A stretch of DNA of 64,000 nucleotides from Garicola koreensis. Its GTDB lineage: Bacteria > Actinomycetota > Actinomycetes > Actinomycetales > Micrococcaceae. Under the pieces are notes generated by a model that searched no databases, was not told where the DNA came from, and saw only the letters and a list, made by a program, of their open reading frames with translations. Every line of letters begins with the position of its first letter. The first letter of the stretch is position 1. Position numbers and translations under genes: made by a program. Shown here in pieces: positions 19,310 through 28,678 of this stretch. The stretch is taken from positions 992,001-1,056,000 of the forward strand of contig NZ_JACIBT010000001.1 of the NCBI RefSeq assembly GCF_014195445.1. Direction: 5' to 3'.

Positions 19310-20254
19310 GTGCTGCTGAACGCGCTTCGCAGACTGGGCATCTTTGCCCTGACAGTCGTCGTCGCCTCAGTCGTGGTCTTCTTCCTGCTGGGCATCCTGC
19401 CCGGCGACCCGGCACGGGCACAGCTGGGGCTGCAGGCCAGCGAGGAGGATGTCCAGGCGCTGCGTGAGCAGCTCGGCGTCGACCGGGCCCTGCCGGTGCG
19501 GTACCTGGAGTGGATCACCGGGTTCTTCACCGGGGACATGGGAATCTCCTACGCTTCCCGGTCCCCGGTGGCGCCTCAGGTGCTCGACGCTCTGCAGGTC
19601 ACCCTGCTGCTGGTGCTCGGCGGCATCGGCGTCGCCATCCTCATCGCCCTGCCGCTGGGCATCCTCGCCGCTGTGCGCCACCACCGCCCCGACGGCACAC
19701 TGTTCTCCACCATCAGCCAACTGGGGATCTCGATCCCCAACTTCCTCGCCGGCCTGCTGCTCATCGCAGTCTTCGCCGTGACCCTGGGCTGGCTGCCCTC
19801 CGGAGGCTGGGCACCCCCGGAGGCCGGTGTGGACTTCCTGCGGCACCTCGCGCTGCCCGCACTTGCGCTTGGCCTGGTCAATGGGGCCATTCTCGCCAGA
19901 TACACCCGCGCGGCCGTCCTTGAGGTGATGCGTGAGGACTTCATGCGCACCGCCCGGGCCAAGGGGCTGAAGCCTGGTGCGGCGCTGATGCGTCACGGCC
20001 TGCGCAACGCCCTGGTGCCGGTGGTCACGGTGACCAGCATCGAGTTCGCCAACCTGATCATCGGCGCCGTCGTCATCGAGACCGTGTTCGTGATCCCGGG
20101 CCTGGGATCCACGCTGATCCGGGCGGTCGCCAACCGCGACCTGGTGATGATTCAGTCCATCGTGATGTGTGTGGTGATCCTGGTGCTGCTGGCCAATCTC
20201 CTTGTTGACCTGGTGCGACCGCTCATCGACCCCCGACTCAGGAACGCGTCATGA
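19310..20254 (+). CDS. ABC transporter permease (DppB type)
   Basis: A 314-residue membrane permease with about six transmembrane helices. The first helix is near residues 8-30 (GIFALTVVVASVVVFFLLGILPGD), followed by the periplasmic LREQLGVDRALPVRYLEWITGFFTGDMGISY typical of DppB/OppB. The cytoplasmic EAA loop is MRTARAKGLKPGAALMRHGLRNALVPV. The start is GTG at 19310 with AAGGAG 8 nt upstream. It forms the translocation channel with the next gene, whose ATG overlaps this stop. Confidence 0.93.
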   Translation: MLLNALRRLGIFALTVVVASVVVFFLLGILPGDPARAQLGLQASEEDVQALREQLGVDRALPVRYLEWITGFFTGDMGISYASRSPVAPQVLDALQVTLLLVLGGIGVAILIALPLGILAAVRHHRPDGTLFSTISQLGISIPNFLAGLLLIAVFAVTLGWLPSGGWAPPEAGVDFLRHLALPALALGLVNGAILARYTRAAVLEVMREDFMRTARAKGLKPGAALMRHGLRNALVPVVTVTSIEFANLIIGAVVIETVFVIPGLGSTLIRAVANRDLVMIQSIVMCVVILVLLANLLVDLVRPLIDPRLRNAS

Positions 20255-21135
20255 CCACCGACCGCGCACAGACCACCGCAGCCCAATCCGAACCACCCGC
20301 GGCCCGAAGCTCACGGCGTCGGGGCGGGACCCCGCTGATCATCACCGGCAGCGCTCTGGTGGCGGTGGTGCTGCTCATGGCCGCGGTGTCGCTGGTGTGG
20401 ACCCCCCAGGATCCCACCGCCACTGATGCGGTCAACCGACTCGCATCCCCCAGCGCTGAGCATTGGCTGGGCACCGACGGGCTGGGTCGGGATATCGCCT
20501 CCATGCTGCTGGCCGGGTCGCGCGTGCCCCTGATGGTGGGGCTGGGAACGGTCACCGTCGGCTTCCTGATCGGTGTGCCCATCGGGATCACCGCCGCCAT
20601 GACCGACCGCGGGGCCGGCATGTGGATCATGCGCGGAAACGACATCCTGCAGGCATTTCCGGCCCTGCTGCTGGCCATCGTCCTGGCGGCCGTATTCTCC
20701 CCCAGCACGCTGACCGCCATCATCGCCCTCGGCCTGGGGCTCGCCCCCGGGGTGGCGCGGGTGGCCCGCTCCGGGACCCTGCAGGTCCTCAGCCGCGAGT
20801 ACTCCCTTGCCGCCCGTGCCGCAGGCCGCGGCCCCCTGTACCTGGCGGTGCGGCATGTGCTGCCCAATATTCGCGGGATCCTCATCGTCCAAGCCAGTGT
20901 CGGCTTCGCCATCGCGATCCTGGCTGAGGCGGCGCTGAGCTACCTGGGGCTGGGCACTCCCCCACCCGCTGCCTCCTGGGGCCGCATGCTGCAGGACGGA
21001 CAGTCTGTGCTGCAGATCGCCCCGCTGACCGTGCTCTGGCCCGGGGCGGCAGTCGCCACCGCCGTATTGGGATTCAACCTGCTCGGCGACGGCCTGCGGG
21101 ACCGGTTCGACCCCCGAATGGAGGTGTCACGTTGA
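20251..21135 (+). CDS. ABC transporter permease (DppC type)
   Basis: The second channel subunit, 294 residues. The N-terminus is cytoplasmic and Arg/Ser-rich. LGTDGLGRDIASMLLAGSRVPLMVG is the DppC/OppC landmark. The EAA loop is YSLAARAAGRGPLYLAVRHVLPNI, and SYLGLGTPPPAASWGRML lies near the C-terminus. Five to six helices are evident. ATGA overlap with the upstream permease and TTGA overlap with the downstream ATPase indicate tight translational coupling. Confidence 0.93.
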   Translation: MTTDRAQTTAAQSEPPAARSSRRRGGTPLIITGSALVAVVLLMAAVSLVWTPQDPTATDAVNRLASPSAEHWLGTDGLGRDIASMLLAGSRVPLMVGLGTVTVGFLIGVPIGITAAMTDRGAGMWIMRGNDILQAFPALLLAIVLAAVFSPSTLTAIIALGLGLAPGVARVARSGTLQVLSREYSLAARAAGRGPLYLAVRHVLPNIRGILIVQASVGFAIAILAEAALSYLGLGTPPPAASWGRMLQDGQSVLQIAPLTVLWPGAAVATAVLGFNLLGDGLRDRFDPRMEVSR

Positions 21136-22943
21136 GCACCGACCCCGCAGAGCGCCTCCTCAGCGTGGAGAATCTCACCGTAAGCGCCGGCAGCGACCAG
21201 TTGGTCCAAGGCATCAGCTTTGATCTCTTCCGCGGCGAACGGGTGGGCCTGATCGGCGAATCCGGCTCCGGAAAGTCGCTGACCTGCCTCTCGGTCATCG
21301 GACTGCTGGACGAGGGGCTGCATGCCGAAGGGAGCATCACCTTCCACACCAGCGGCGCAGCCGAACCGGGGCCCGAGACCGAGCCGCAGCACGTTGACCT
21401 ACTCAATGCCGATGAGAACCAGCTCTCAGCGATTCGCGGAAACCGCCTCTCCATGGTCTTCCAGGAGCCGATGACTGCGCTGAATCCGCTGATGAAGGTC
21501 GGAGACCAGCTCGCCGAGGTGATCAGGCTCCACCACCCCAAGACCAAAGACCTCAGGCCACGGGTCGCGGAGCTGCTCGCCTCGGTGCAGATCCCCGATC
21601 CGCAGCGCACCGCGACGGTCTATCCCCACCAGATGTCCGGCGGGCAGCGCCAACGTGTCATGCTCGCCATGGCCATGGCCAACGGACCCGAGCTGCTGCT
21701 GGCGGACGAGCCCACCACCGCACTCGATGTCACCGTGCAGAAGCGGGTGCTGAACCTTATGGCCCAGCAGGTCGAAAGTGTCGGCTCATCGCTGCTGTTC
21801 ATCACCCACGATCTGGGCGTCGTCTCTGAAGTGTGCGACCGAGTCATCATCATGCGCCACGGCAGAATAGTCGAGAGCGGACCCATCGACCGGGTGTTCA
21901 CCGCACCTGAGCACCCCTATACCCGGTCGCTGCTTGCCGCCTCGGACCTGGAGACCCACCCTGCCACCGGGCGCCTGCTCACTCTGGAGACCGCCGACGA
22001 CGCACACGCAGCCTCAGACACACCCCCAGACACGCTCGAGAGCCGCGCAGAGTCAGTATCACCGGCGCCGGCGTCCCCGGCCCATGAGCCTCCGCAGGCT
22101 GCGGCTGAGCATCTCACTCTCCCTGCCGAGGGCGGCACACCGGTGTTCAACGCTGTGCACAGCCCGGCGCTGCGAGTCCGTGACCTCACCCGCACCTACG
22201 GCAAGCCCGGGCTCTTCGGCCGCGGCATGGTGGTCCCGGCCCTGCGCGGCGTCTCCTTCGACGTCGCCGTCGGCCAGCGGTTCGGCATCGTCGGGGAATC
22301 CGGCTGCGGAAAATCGACACTTCTGCGCCTGCTCACCAAGCTCGACGAACCCACCTCGGGTCAGGTGGAGGTGAACGGCGAACCGATCCCAGGGCGGCCG
22401 GAGCGGCAGCTGCGCTGGCTGCGCGAAGCCATGCAGATCGTCTTCCAGGACCCGATGGGATCACTGGACCCCCGGATGAGTGTCACCGACATCATCGCCG
22501 AGCCGCTGCACGGAGCCAGCCGCAGTCAGCGGGGTGCCCGGGTCAACGAGCTGCTGGATCAGGTGGGGCTGCCGCGCAGCTCCGCTGAGAAGTATCCCCA
22601 CGAGTTCTCCGGTGGACAGCGGCAACGCATTGCGATCGCCCGCGCCCTGGTGACCCGACCCAAGATCCTCGTCGCTGATGAGGCGGTCTCGGCACTGGAC
22701 GTCTCCGTGCGGGCCCAGGTGCTCAACCTCCTGGACGACCTGGTCGAGGAGTACAACCTGACCCTGGTCTTCGTCTCCCATGATCTGAACGTGGTGCATC
22801 ACAGCTGCGATGTGGTGGCTGTGATGAGCGCCGGGCGCATCGTGGAGTGCGGCCCGGCTGAGACCGTGATGCGGACGCCGGCGCACCCCTACACCGCCGA
22901 ACTTGTCGCCGCCATCCCCCGTGTCAGAGAAGGTGCGCCCTAG
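21132..22943 (+). CDS. Fused ABC transporter ATP-binding protein (DppD-DppF type)
   Basis: A 603-residue protein with two complete ABC ATPase domains. Domain 1 (about residues 7-275) has Walker A GESGSGKS, signature MSGGQRQRV and Walker [13 protein letters not shown]. Domain 2 (about 345-600) has [18 protein letters not shown] and [12 protein letters not shown]; the Ala after DE is a mild departure. A roughly 70-residue Pro/Ala/Ser-rich linker joins them. Fusion supplies both nucleotide-binding subunits of the importer in one chain. The start is a TTG whose last two bases begin the upstream TGA, with GGAGGTG as ribosome-binding site. Confidence 0.92.
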   Translation: MSTDPAERLLSVENLTVSAGSDQLVQGISFDLFRGERVGLIGESGSGKSLTCLSVIGLLDEGLHAEGSITFHTSGAAEPGPETEPQHVDLLNADENQLSAIRGNRLSMVFQEPMTALNPLMKVGDQLAEVIRLHHPKTKDLRPRVAELLASVQIPDPQRTATVYPHQMSGGQRQRVMLAMAMANGPELLLADEPTTALDVTVQKRVLNLMAQQVESVGSSLLFITHDLGVVSEVCDRVIIMRHGRIVESGPIDRVFTAPEHPYTRSLLAASDLETHPATGRLLTLETADDAHAASDTPPDTLESRAESVSPAPASPAHEPPQAAAEHLTLPAEGGTPVFNAVHSPALRVRDLTRTYGKPGLFGRGMVVPALRGVSFDVAVGQRFGIVGESGCGKSTLLRLLTKLDEPTSGQVEVNGEPIPGRPERQLRWLREAMQIVFQDPMGSLDPRMSVTDIIAEPLHGASRSQRGARVNELLDQVGLPRSSAEKYPHEFSGGQRQRIAIARALVTRPKILVADEAVSALDVSVRAQVLNLLDDLVEEYNLTLVFVSHDLNVVHHSCDVVAVMSAGRIVECGPAETVMRTPAHPYTAELVAAIPRVREGAP

Positions 22944-23723
22944 ATGCAGTTCGAATCTGTGAAGAAGCAGAACTCATACGAGATGATCGTGGACCAGATT
23001 GAGTCCGGAATTCGTGAGGGACGGCTGAACCCCGGTGACCGGCTGCCGGGAGAGCGAAAGCTGATGGAGACCTTCTCCGTGTCACGACCGACCGTCCGTG
23101 AGGCGATGCGCGTGCTGCACGCCACCGGCGTCGTCAATACGCGCGCCGGCGACCCCCGCGGGCCCGAGGTGCTGGCCTTCACCCCAGAGTCCCTGGAGCG
23201 ACCGCTGATGCGTATGACCCATCAGCAGGGAACCACACGTGCCGAGCTGATCCAGTTTCGGCTGCTGCTGGAGGGTCAGGCGTCCCTGTTGGCCGCAGTG
23301 GCCCACGATGCCGAAGCGAAGCAGACGGTGTCCTCCCGGGCGGCGGATCTCACCCGGCTGGCCGACAGCGGCGTCGGCACTGAGCCGTACGCCGAGATTG
23401 CTGAGGAGTTCGGCCGTCTGCTCTCACGCTTCCACTGGTCCATCCGTGCCGCGTCGGGGAACCAGCTGCTGCAGGCCACCGGTCAGGCCGTCGACGACGC
23501 GCTGACCACCATCGCGCGGCAGCGGCTGAGCCAAGAGACCGACGGTGCGGCACTGGCGGCGCGGCTGCGCCGCTCCGCCCATGATGCCACCGCACTGGCT
23601 GAGCACATTGCGGGACGCGACGCTGCCGGGGCGCGCAAGACCGCCACCGGCAACATCTACCGGTTCTACAAGGACCGGCTCACCGATGAAGAGGTGGAGG
23701 CGCTGACCCCGCTGGTGGGTTAG
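22944..23723 (+). CDS. GntR-family transcriptional regulator (FadR subfamily)
   Basis: A 259-residue regulator. An N-terminal winged helix-turn-helix (residues about 10-75; IREGRLNPGDRLPGERKLMETFSVSRPTVREAMRVL) is followed by a helical FCD ligand-binding domain with FHWSIRAASGNQLL, whose His residues commonly bind metal and a carboxylate ligand. Its ATG directly follows the ATPase stop, so it is the last gene of the operon it probably controls. FadR-subfamily proteins bind TGGTC-N-GACCA-like sites, and such a site exists at 13890-13902. A repressor released by a pathway acid is the simplest model. Confidence 0.9.
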   Translation: MQFESVKKQNSYEMIVDQIESGIREGRLNPGDRLPGERKLMETFSVSRPTVREAMRVLHATGVVNTRAGDPRGPEVLAFTPESLERPLMRMTHQQGTTRAELIQFRLLLEGQASLLAAVAHDAEAKQTVSSRAADLTRLADSGVGTEPYAEIAEEFGRLLSRFHWSIRAASGNQLLQATGQAVDDALTTIARQRLSQETDGAALAARLRRSAHDATALAEHIAGRDAAGARKTATGNIYRFYKDRLTDEEVEALTPLVG

Positions 23724-23741
23724 CACCCCGGGCGCTCCGGA

Positions 23742-25493
23742 CTACCCGCAGTAGGCGCCTTCGGCCGCGGAGCCGACCAGTTTGGCGTACTTGCCCAGCA
23801 CACCGGTGGTCACATACGGCGGCAGCGGCTCCCAGCTGGGATCGGCCTGCCGCTGGCCGAGCTGGGACTCCTCAACCAGCAGATCCATGGTCCGGGCCGC
23901 AATGTCGACCCGGATGCGGTCACCGTCGGCCACATAGGCGATGGGCCCGCCGTCCACGGCTTCGGGAGCGATATGGCCGATGCACAGCCCGGTGGTTCCT
24001 CCGGAGAAGCGGCCGTCGGTGATCAGCAGCACGTCCTTGCCCAGACCCGCACCCTTGATGGCTCCGGTGATGGCCAGCATCTCGCGCATACCCGGTCCGC
24101 CCTTGGGACCCTCATAACGGATGACGACGACGTCTCCGGCCTGGATGGCACCTTCCTCCAAGGCCTTCAGCGCGGCCTGCTCACGTTCGAAGACCCGTGC
24201 CGTTCCCTCAAAGACCTCGGCGTCGAAGCCGGCAGACTTCACCACCGCACCCTCCGGTGCCAGGCTGCCGCGCAGCACCGCGATGCCGCCGTTGGGGTGC
24301 ATCGGGTTGTCCAAGGTGCGGATGATGCTGCCGTCGATGTCCGGCGGGCTGATGTCTGCCAGGTTCTCCGCCACAGTCTTTCCGGTGACGGTGAGCGCAT
24401 CGCCGTGCAGCAGCCCGGCGTCCAGCAGAGCACGCATGACCACCGGCACTCCCCCGACCCGGTCGACGTCGACCATCACGTGCTGGCCGAAGGGCTTGAG
24501 GTCGCCCAGGTGGGGCACCTGATCGCCGATGCGGTTGAAGTCTTCCAGGCTTAGGTCCACTCCGGCTTCACGCGCGATGGCCAGCAGGTGCAGCACGGCG
24601 TTGGTGGAGCCGCCGAAGGCCATGGTCACTGCGATGGCGTTCTCGAAGGCCTCTTTGGTGAGGATGTCGCGGGTGGTGATCCCTCTGCGCAGCAGTTCGA
24701 TCACGGCCTCGCCGGATTTGTGGGCGTAGTAGTCGCGGCGCCGGTCGGCTGAGGGCGGAGCGGCCGAGCCGGGCAGCGACAGGCCCAGTGCCTCACCGAT
24801 GCAGGCCATCGTGTTGGCGGTGTACATCCCGCCGCATGCGCCTTCGCCGGGGCAGATGGCGCGTTCGATGACGTCCAGGTCCTTTTCGCTCATGGTGCCG
24901 CGTCCGCACGCTCCGACCCCTTCGAAGGCGTCGATGAGGGTGACCTCCTTCTCGCGTCCGTCGGCGAAGCGTGCGGTGCCGGGCATGATGGTGCCGGCGT
25001 AGAGGAAGACACTGGCCAGGTCCAGGCGGGCGGCCGCCATGAGCATGCCGGGCAGCGATTTGTCGCAGCCGGCCAGCAGCACTGAGCCGTCGAGCCGTTC
25101 GGCCTGCATCACGGTCTCCACAGAGTCGGCGATGACTTCGCGGGAGACCAGGGAGTAGTGCATGCCCTCGTGTCCCATGGAGATGCCGTCGGAGACGCTG
25201 ATGGTGCCGAACTCCATCGGGAAGCCGCCTCCGGCGTGCACGCCGTGCTTGGAGGATTGGGCCAGCCGGTCCAGGGAGAGGTTGCAGGGGGTGATCTCGT
25301 TCCAGGAGCTGGCAATGCCGATCTGGGCCTTGGACCAGTCGTCGTCGCCCATGCCGACCGCGCGCAGCATCCCGCGGGCCGGTGCGGCGGTGTAGCCGTC
25401 GGTGACCTTCCAGGAGCGCGGCTTCTCAGGATTGGACGGCCCGGTGGCGGCTTTGGGTGCGGCGGGGGTGTTTTCCTCAGTGGATGCGGACAT
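23742..25493 (-). CDS. ilvD: Dihydroxy-acid dehydratase
   Basis: Fe-S enzyme that dehydrates 2,3-dihydroxy-isovalerate and -methylvalerate in valine/isoleucine synthesis. It has 583 residues from the ATG at 25493. Cluster-binding cysteines lie in [13 protein letters not shown] and [41 protein letters not shown] and [16 protein letters not shown] are family blocks. The open frame continues about 100 codons upstream, but that extension is Arg/Ser-rich noise, while [14 protein letters not shown] is a normal actinobacterial start. It is convergent with the GntR gene, so it is not part of ilvBNC here. Confidence 0.96.
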   Translation of the reverse strand: MSASTEENTPAAPKAATGPSNPEKPRSWKVTDGYTAAPARGMLRAVGMGDDDWSKAQIGIASSWNEITPCNLSLDRLAQSSKHGVHAGGGFPMEFGTISVSDGISMGHEGMHYSLVSREVIADSVETVMQAERLDGSVLLAGCDKSLPGMLMAAARLDLASVFLYAGTIMPGTARFADGREKEVTLIDAFEGVGACGRGTMSEKDLDVIERAICPGEGACGGMYTANTMACIGEALGLSLPGSAAPPSADRRRDYYAHKSGEAVIELLRRGITTRDILTKEAFENAIAVTMAFGGSTNAVLHLLAIAREAGVDLSLEDFNRIGDQVPHLGDLKPFGQHVMVDVDRVGGVPVVMRALLDAGLLHGDALTVTGKTVAENLADISPPDIDGSIIRTLDNPMHPNGGIAVLRGSLAPEGAVVKSAGFDAEVFEGTARVFEREQAALKALEEGAIQAGDVVVIRYEGPKGGPGMREMLAITGAIKGAGLGKDVLLITDGRFSGGTTGLCIGHIAPEAVDGGPIAYVADGDRIRVDIAARTMDLLVEESQLGQRQADPSWEPLPPYVTTGVLGKYAKLVGSAAEGAYCG

Positions 25494-25608
25494 ACTTCTG
25501 ATTCTAAGCCCATCCCACAGGGTTGCGCCGCAGCGCTGGGGCCATTTCACCTTATGAGACGCCGCCGGCTGTCGACTCGAGCGGCCCAATCGGTGCGATA
25601 CTGCCCAG

Positions 25609-26226
25609 ATGGAATGGGACGCGTACTTCACCTTTGCTCTCACCGCTCTGGTGATCGCCCTGACTCCCGGGTCAGACACAGCGGTGGTGCTGAAGAACTC
25701 TCTGCAGCATGGCCGGCGCGGAGGCCTGGCGACCTCTTTCGGCGTGGTGAGCGCCGCGGTGGTGCAGGCTGTGCTGGCCGCGGCCGGACTGGGCATCCTC
25801 ATCGCCCAGTCTCAGCTGGTGCTGCAGACTGTGCGCTGGGTCGGGGTGATCTATCTGGCGTGGATGGCTCTGCAGGCTCTGCGCTCCGCGTGGAGGGGCC
25901 GCTATCCGGAAGGGTCCGCAGGCCGGGCCGCAGCCACCCGCGGCTTCCGTCAGGGGTTCGTCGTCAACTGCACCAACCCGCAGGTGCTGCTGTTCTACGT
26001 GGCGATCCTGCCGCAGTTCATGAGTCCGGGTATGGAGCTCTGGGCACTGAGCCTGCTGGCGGTCACCCACCCTGTCCTGGGTTTCCTGCAGCTGCTGGGC
26101 GTCGTGGTGCTGGTCCACGCTGCGGCCCGCTGGGTCCGTCGCCGACCGGTCCGGCGCACACTGGACGCCGCCACCGGGACTGCCTTGGGCCTGCTCAGTG
26201 TCCGAGTCGCCGCAGACGCGGCCTGA
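25609..26226 (+). CDS. LysE/RhtB-family amino acid exporter
   Basis: A 205-residue inner-membrane protein with about six hydrophobic helices, of the LysE/RhtB translocator family, which exports amino acids or related metabolites by proton exchange. [28 protein letters not shown], near residue 12, is the family signature. [23 protein letters not shown] is the second conserved block. It is divergent from ilvD, which fits export of branched-chain or other amino acids, but the substrate is not determined by sequence. Confidence 0.9.
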   Translation: MEWDAYFTFALTALVIALTPGSDTAVVLKNSLQHGRRGGLATSFGVVSAAVVQAVLAAAGLGILIAQSQLVLQTVRWVGVIYLAWMALQALRSAWRGRYPEGSAGRAAATRGFRQGFVVNCTNPQVLLFYVAILPQFMSPGMELWALSLLAVTHPVLGFLQLLGVVVLVHAAARWVRRRPVRRTLDAATGTALGLLSVRVAADAA

Positions 26227-26237
26227 GACCGGCCTGC

Positions 26238-27839
26238 TCAGCGGCTGGTGAACTGGTGCCCGGCAGTCTTGAGCCGGTGGTGACGGCGGCACAGGACGTG
26301 GAGGTTCTCCGCCCGGGTGTCACCGTGCGGCCAAGCCATGATGTGGTCGATATCGCCGCGTTCAGCTGGCACAGTGCACCCGGGTGTTTGGCACACGCCA
26401 TCGCGGAACCAGAGCGCTTCGCGCAGGATCTGTGGCACCTGGTATCCGCTGTAGGTGTGGGACAGCACGTCAAAGTCGTCGAGATTATCTCGGGGAGGTC
26501 CGGTGGTGAGCTGGTGCCATCGGATCCGGTTCGCCGGGTCGCCGATCAGCTGCCTGATCACCTGTGCCGGCACTGCGTCTGAGCGGTCCCGCATGACGCC
26601 GGGGGCATTGGACTCTTCAGTCAGCGTCTGAAGCGGAACCAGCAGTCCCACCTGGGCCTCGACGGGCAGCGCATCGGTATGCTCTGCGCTGAGCATCCAG
26701 GCGCAGAGCAGATCGGCTTCGCGTTGGCCCAAAGTCCGTTCGTCGCCGTCGACGTAGGCCTGCGGCTGCCTCATCTCTGCGGGTGGGGGCACGAGTTCCT
26801 CGTCGAGGTCGGCGAAGGCCTGCTCCACCTGTTCACGCAGCCAGTCCTCTTCGGAGACGGTGTAGCCGGCTGCGGCGATATCGGCAGGCACCTCGTTGCC
26901 GGAGCCGTCTGCGGCCTCTGCACGAGGGTCGGCGGGTTCTGCGACCACCGGATTGTGCGGAACCGGCTGCACATGGGAGCGGGCCATGGCGCGCAGTTTT
27001 CCGGAGATCGCCTGGGCGGTCACCGTCGGAAGCAGCGCAGTGAGTATGCTCATGCTCTCGTGCTCCTCGGCCGGCCGCACGGAGACGTAGCGGTGGCGGA
27101 CCGCTTCAGCAAACCGCTCGGCGTGCCGATCCGGCTCGGCATCGGCGATGAAGCGCTTCAGCCATCGGTCCAGCTCACCGGGCCGCAGTCGCGCGGCAAC
27201 GCGTGCCGCCCGCTTGTCCAGCCCGTCGACCGCCTGCTGGGTCGTCAGCTTATTGGCCGCCTGGGCCACTTTGCCCAGTGCCAGAGTCGATACTCGCGCA
27301 CCGCGGTAGGATTCCCACACCCGCGGAAGCCTGCTGCGCGCGGTCACTGCACTGTCGTAGAGGCGTCCAGCCCGGTACTCCGACCAGCCCAGGGCCTGGG
27401 CGACGTACATGATCGCGGCGTCCTCATCAGTGCGGACCAGCTCATCTTCGGTCCAGAACTGCCGACGCTCGCCCTGATCATCAGCGACAGTGACCACGTC
27501 GCGACCATCGATGCCATCGGCGCGGCGCTGCCGCTGAGCTTCGGCCGTGAAGCTCTCGACGTAGTGGACCAGCGCCAGGGTCTTGCGCACCTCCAGCTGC
27601 CGAGACTGGATCTCCAGGTCACGCACCATCTCGGCTGCCGGATCATCCATCACCGGCAGACAGTCATCGAGAGTCGCGGGCTCGGCCGCCGCCACCGGCG
27701 CAAACCGGTCGGGGTCCTGGAAATCGTCGACGTCGCGGGCCACCCCGGGAAGGACAGAGCTGCGAGCGCACTCGGCGGGATGGATGCGCCCGACCGGCCG
27801 CACCTCCACGACCCTGGTGCCCACAGCTTCGATGTCCAT
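26238..27839 (-). CDS. DUF222 (13E12 repeat family) protein with C-terminal HNH endonuclease domain
   Basis: A 533-residue protein of the actinobacterial 13E12/DUF222 family. The long helical DUF222 region (about 65-400) is followed by an HNH nuclease domain near residues 475-530, with VCQTPGCTVPAERGDIDHIMAWPHG, then ENLHVLCRRHH and LKTAGH. The metal-binding Cys/His and the two HNH His are intact. The ATG at 27839 lies only six nt after a consensus TATAAT, with no Shine-Dalgarno sequence, so a leaderless mRNA is predicted. Function is not established; DNA-damage-linked or mobile nuclease roles have been proposed for the family. A paralogue with the same promoter is at 50930-52600. Confidence 0.88.
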   Translation of the reverse strand: MDIEAVGTRVVEVRPVGRIHPAECARSSVLPGVARDVDDFQDPDRFAPVAAAEPATLDDCLPVMDDPAAEMVRDLEIQSRQLEVRKTLALVHYVESFTAEAQRQRRADGIDGRDVVTVADDQGERRQFWTEDELVRTDEDAAIMYVAQALGWSEYRAGRLYDSAVTARSRLPRVWESYRGARVSTLALGKVAQAANKLTTQQAVDGLDKRAARVAARLRPGELDRWLKRFIADAEPDRHAERFAEAVRHRYVSVRPAEEHESMSILTALLPTVTAQAISGKLRAMARSHVQPVPHNPVVAEPADPRAEAADGSGNEVPADIAAAGYTVSEEDWLREQVEQAFADLDEELVPPPAEMRQPQAYVDGDERTLGQREADLLCAWMLSAEHTDALPVEAQVGLLVPLQTLTEESNAPGVMRDRSDAVPAQVIRQLIGDPANRIRWHQLTTGPPRDNLDDFDVLSHTYSGYQVPQILREALWFRDGVCQTPGCTVPAERGDIDHIMAWPHGDTRAENLHVLCRRHHRLKTAGHQFTSR

Positions 27840-27841
27840 AC

Positions 27842-27897
27842 TCGATTATATCTTCGAAACGTGTGAGACTCAACACTTGTATCGAACACAGTTTCTA
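27842..27897 (-). promoter_or_regulatory. LexA-like (SOS) promoter of the first DUF222-HNH gene
   Basis: On the minus strand, -35 TTGAGT (27868-27873) and -10 TATAAT (27845-27850) are 17 nt apart. TAGAAACTGTGTTCGA (27882-27897) lies just upstream and matches the actinobacterial SOS box TCGAAC-N4-GTTCGA at 10 of 12 defined bases when read on the other strand. A second, weaker box (TCGAAGATATAATCGA, 9 of 12) overlaps the -10. The 17-nt block TTCGAAGATATAATCGA and its 23-nt spacing from the upstream box recur exactly at the second HNH gene. Confidence 0.68.
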
Positions 27898-27944
27898 TTG
27901 GTATGGGTGGAGCTCTTGCCGGGTGCGCGCCCTGCTCGGCGGAT

Positions 27945-28574
27945 TCAGCCCATCTGGTCGACGACGGTCTCCGCCACCTCGCGCATCGTCAGCCGCCGGT
28001 CCATCGAGGTCTTCTGGATCCAGCGGAAGGCTTCAGGTTCGCTGAGCCCCATCTTGGAGGTCAGCACAGATTTGGCGCGGTCCACCAGCTTGCGGGTCTC
28101 GAACTTATCCGCCATGGAGGTGACTTCGGCCTCCAGGGCGCGGATCTCGTCAAACCGGGCAGCAGCAACTTCGATGGCCGGCACCAGGTCGTTCTGGCCG
28201 AAGGGCTTGACCACATAGGCCATGGCGCCGGCCTCCTGGGCTGATTCCACCAGGTCTCGCTGGGAGAACGCGGTGAGCATCACCACCGGCGCAATCCGTT
28301 CCTCGGCGATGGTCTTGGCCGCAGTGATCCCGTCCATGACGGGCATCTTCACATCCATGACCACCAGGTCCGGACGGTGCTCACGGGCCAGCTCCACGGC
28401 CCGCTCCCCGTTCTCGGCCTCACCGACCACCTCATAGCCGGCGTCGGTGAGGATCTCGACGATGTCCAGGCGGATCAGCGTCTCATCCTCAGCCACCAGA
28501 ACCCGGCGCTTGGGTGCCTGCGCTGAGGTGGGCTCCGTGGCTCCCTCCGGTGAGGTCTCAGTCGGCTCAGTCAC
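27945..28574 (-). CDS. pdtaR: ANTAR-domain response regulator (PdtaR-like)
   Basis: A 209-residue response regulator. The receiver domain (about 24-140) has the acidic pair AEDETLIRLD, the phospho-acceptor Asp in VVMDVKMPVMDG, and Lys in YVVKPFG. A short coiled coil leads to a C-terminal ANTAR RNA-binding domain (LVDRAKSVLTSKMGLSEPEAFRWIQKTSMDRRLTMREVAE). ANTAR proteins bind paired RNA hairpins and act as antiterminators. The mycobacterial homologue pairs with the kinase PdtaS, which is not in this window. The start is GTG at 28574 after AAGGAG. Confidence 0.92.
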   Translation of the reverse strand: MTEPTETSPEGATEPTSAQAPKRRVLVAEDETLIRLDIVEILTDAGYEVVGEAENGERAVELAREHRPDLVVMDVKMPVMDGITAAKTIAEERIAPVVMLTAFSQRDLVESAQEAGAMAYVVKPFGQNDLVPAIEVAAARFDEIRALEAEVTSMADKFETRKLVDRAKSVLTSKMGLSEPEAFRWIQKTSMDRRLTMREVAETVVDQMG

Positions 28575-28678
28575 AGATCTCCTTGGGAAAAATCATGGGT
28601 CGACGCGCCCACCGCAGGCGGCGTCACGGTCACTGCTGGTCCGATTCTACCGTCAGCGACCAGCGGCACGCACTGAGG

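Noticed and set aside
25494-25802. Long N-terminal extension of IlvD
   Set aside because: The extra residues are Arg/Ala/Ser-rich without similarity to the family and overlap the divergent LysE gene. The ATG at 25493 gives a normal-length enzyme.
27842-27897. PafBC-type (RecA-independent) damage promoter as the explanation of the shared HNH promoter
   Set aside because: The TTGTC-type element expected upstream of the -10 is not present. Palindromic LexA-like boxes and TTGA[G/C]T -35 elements fit better.
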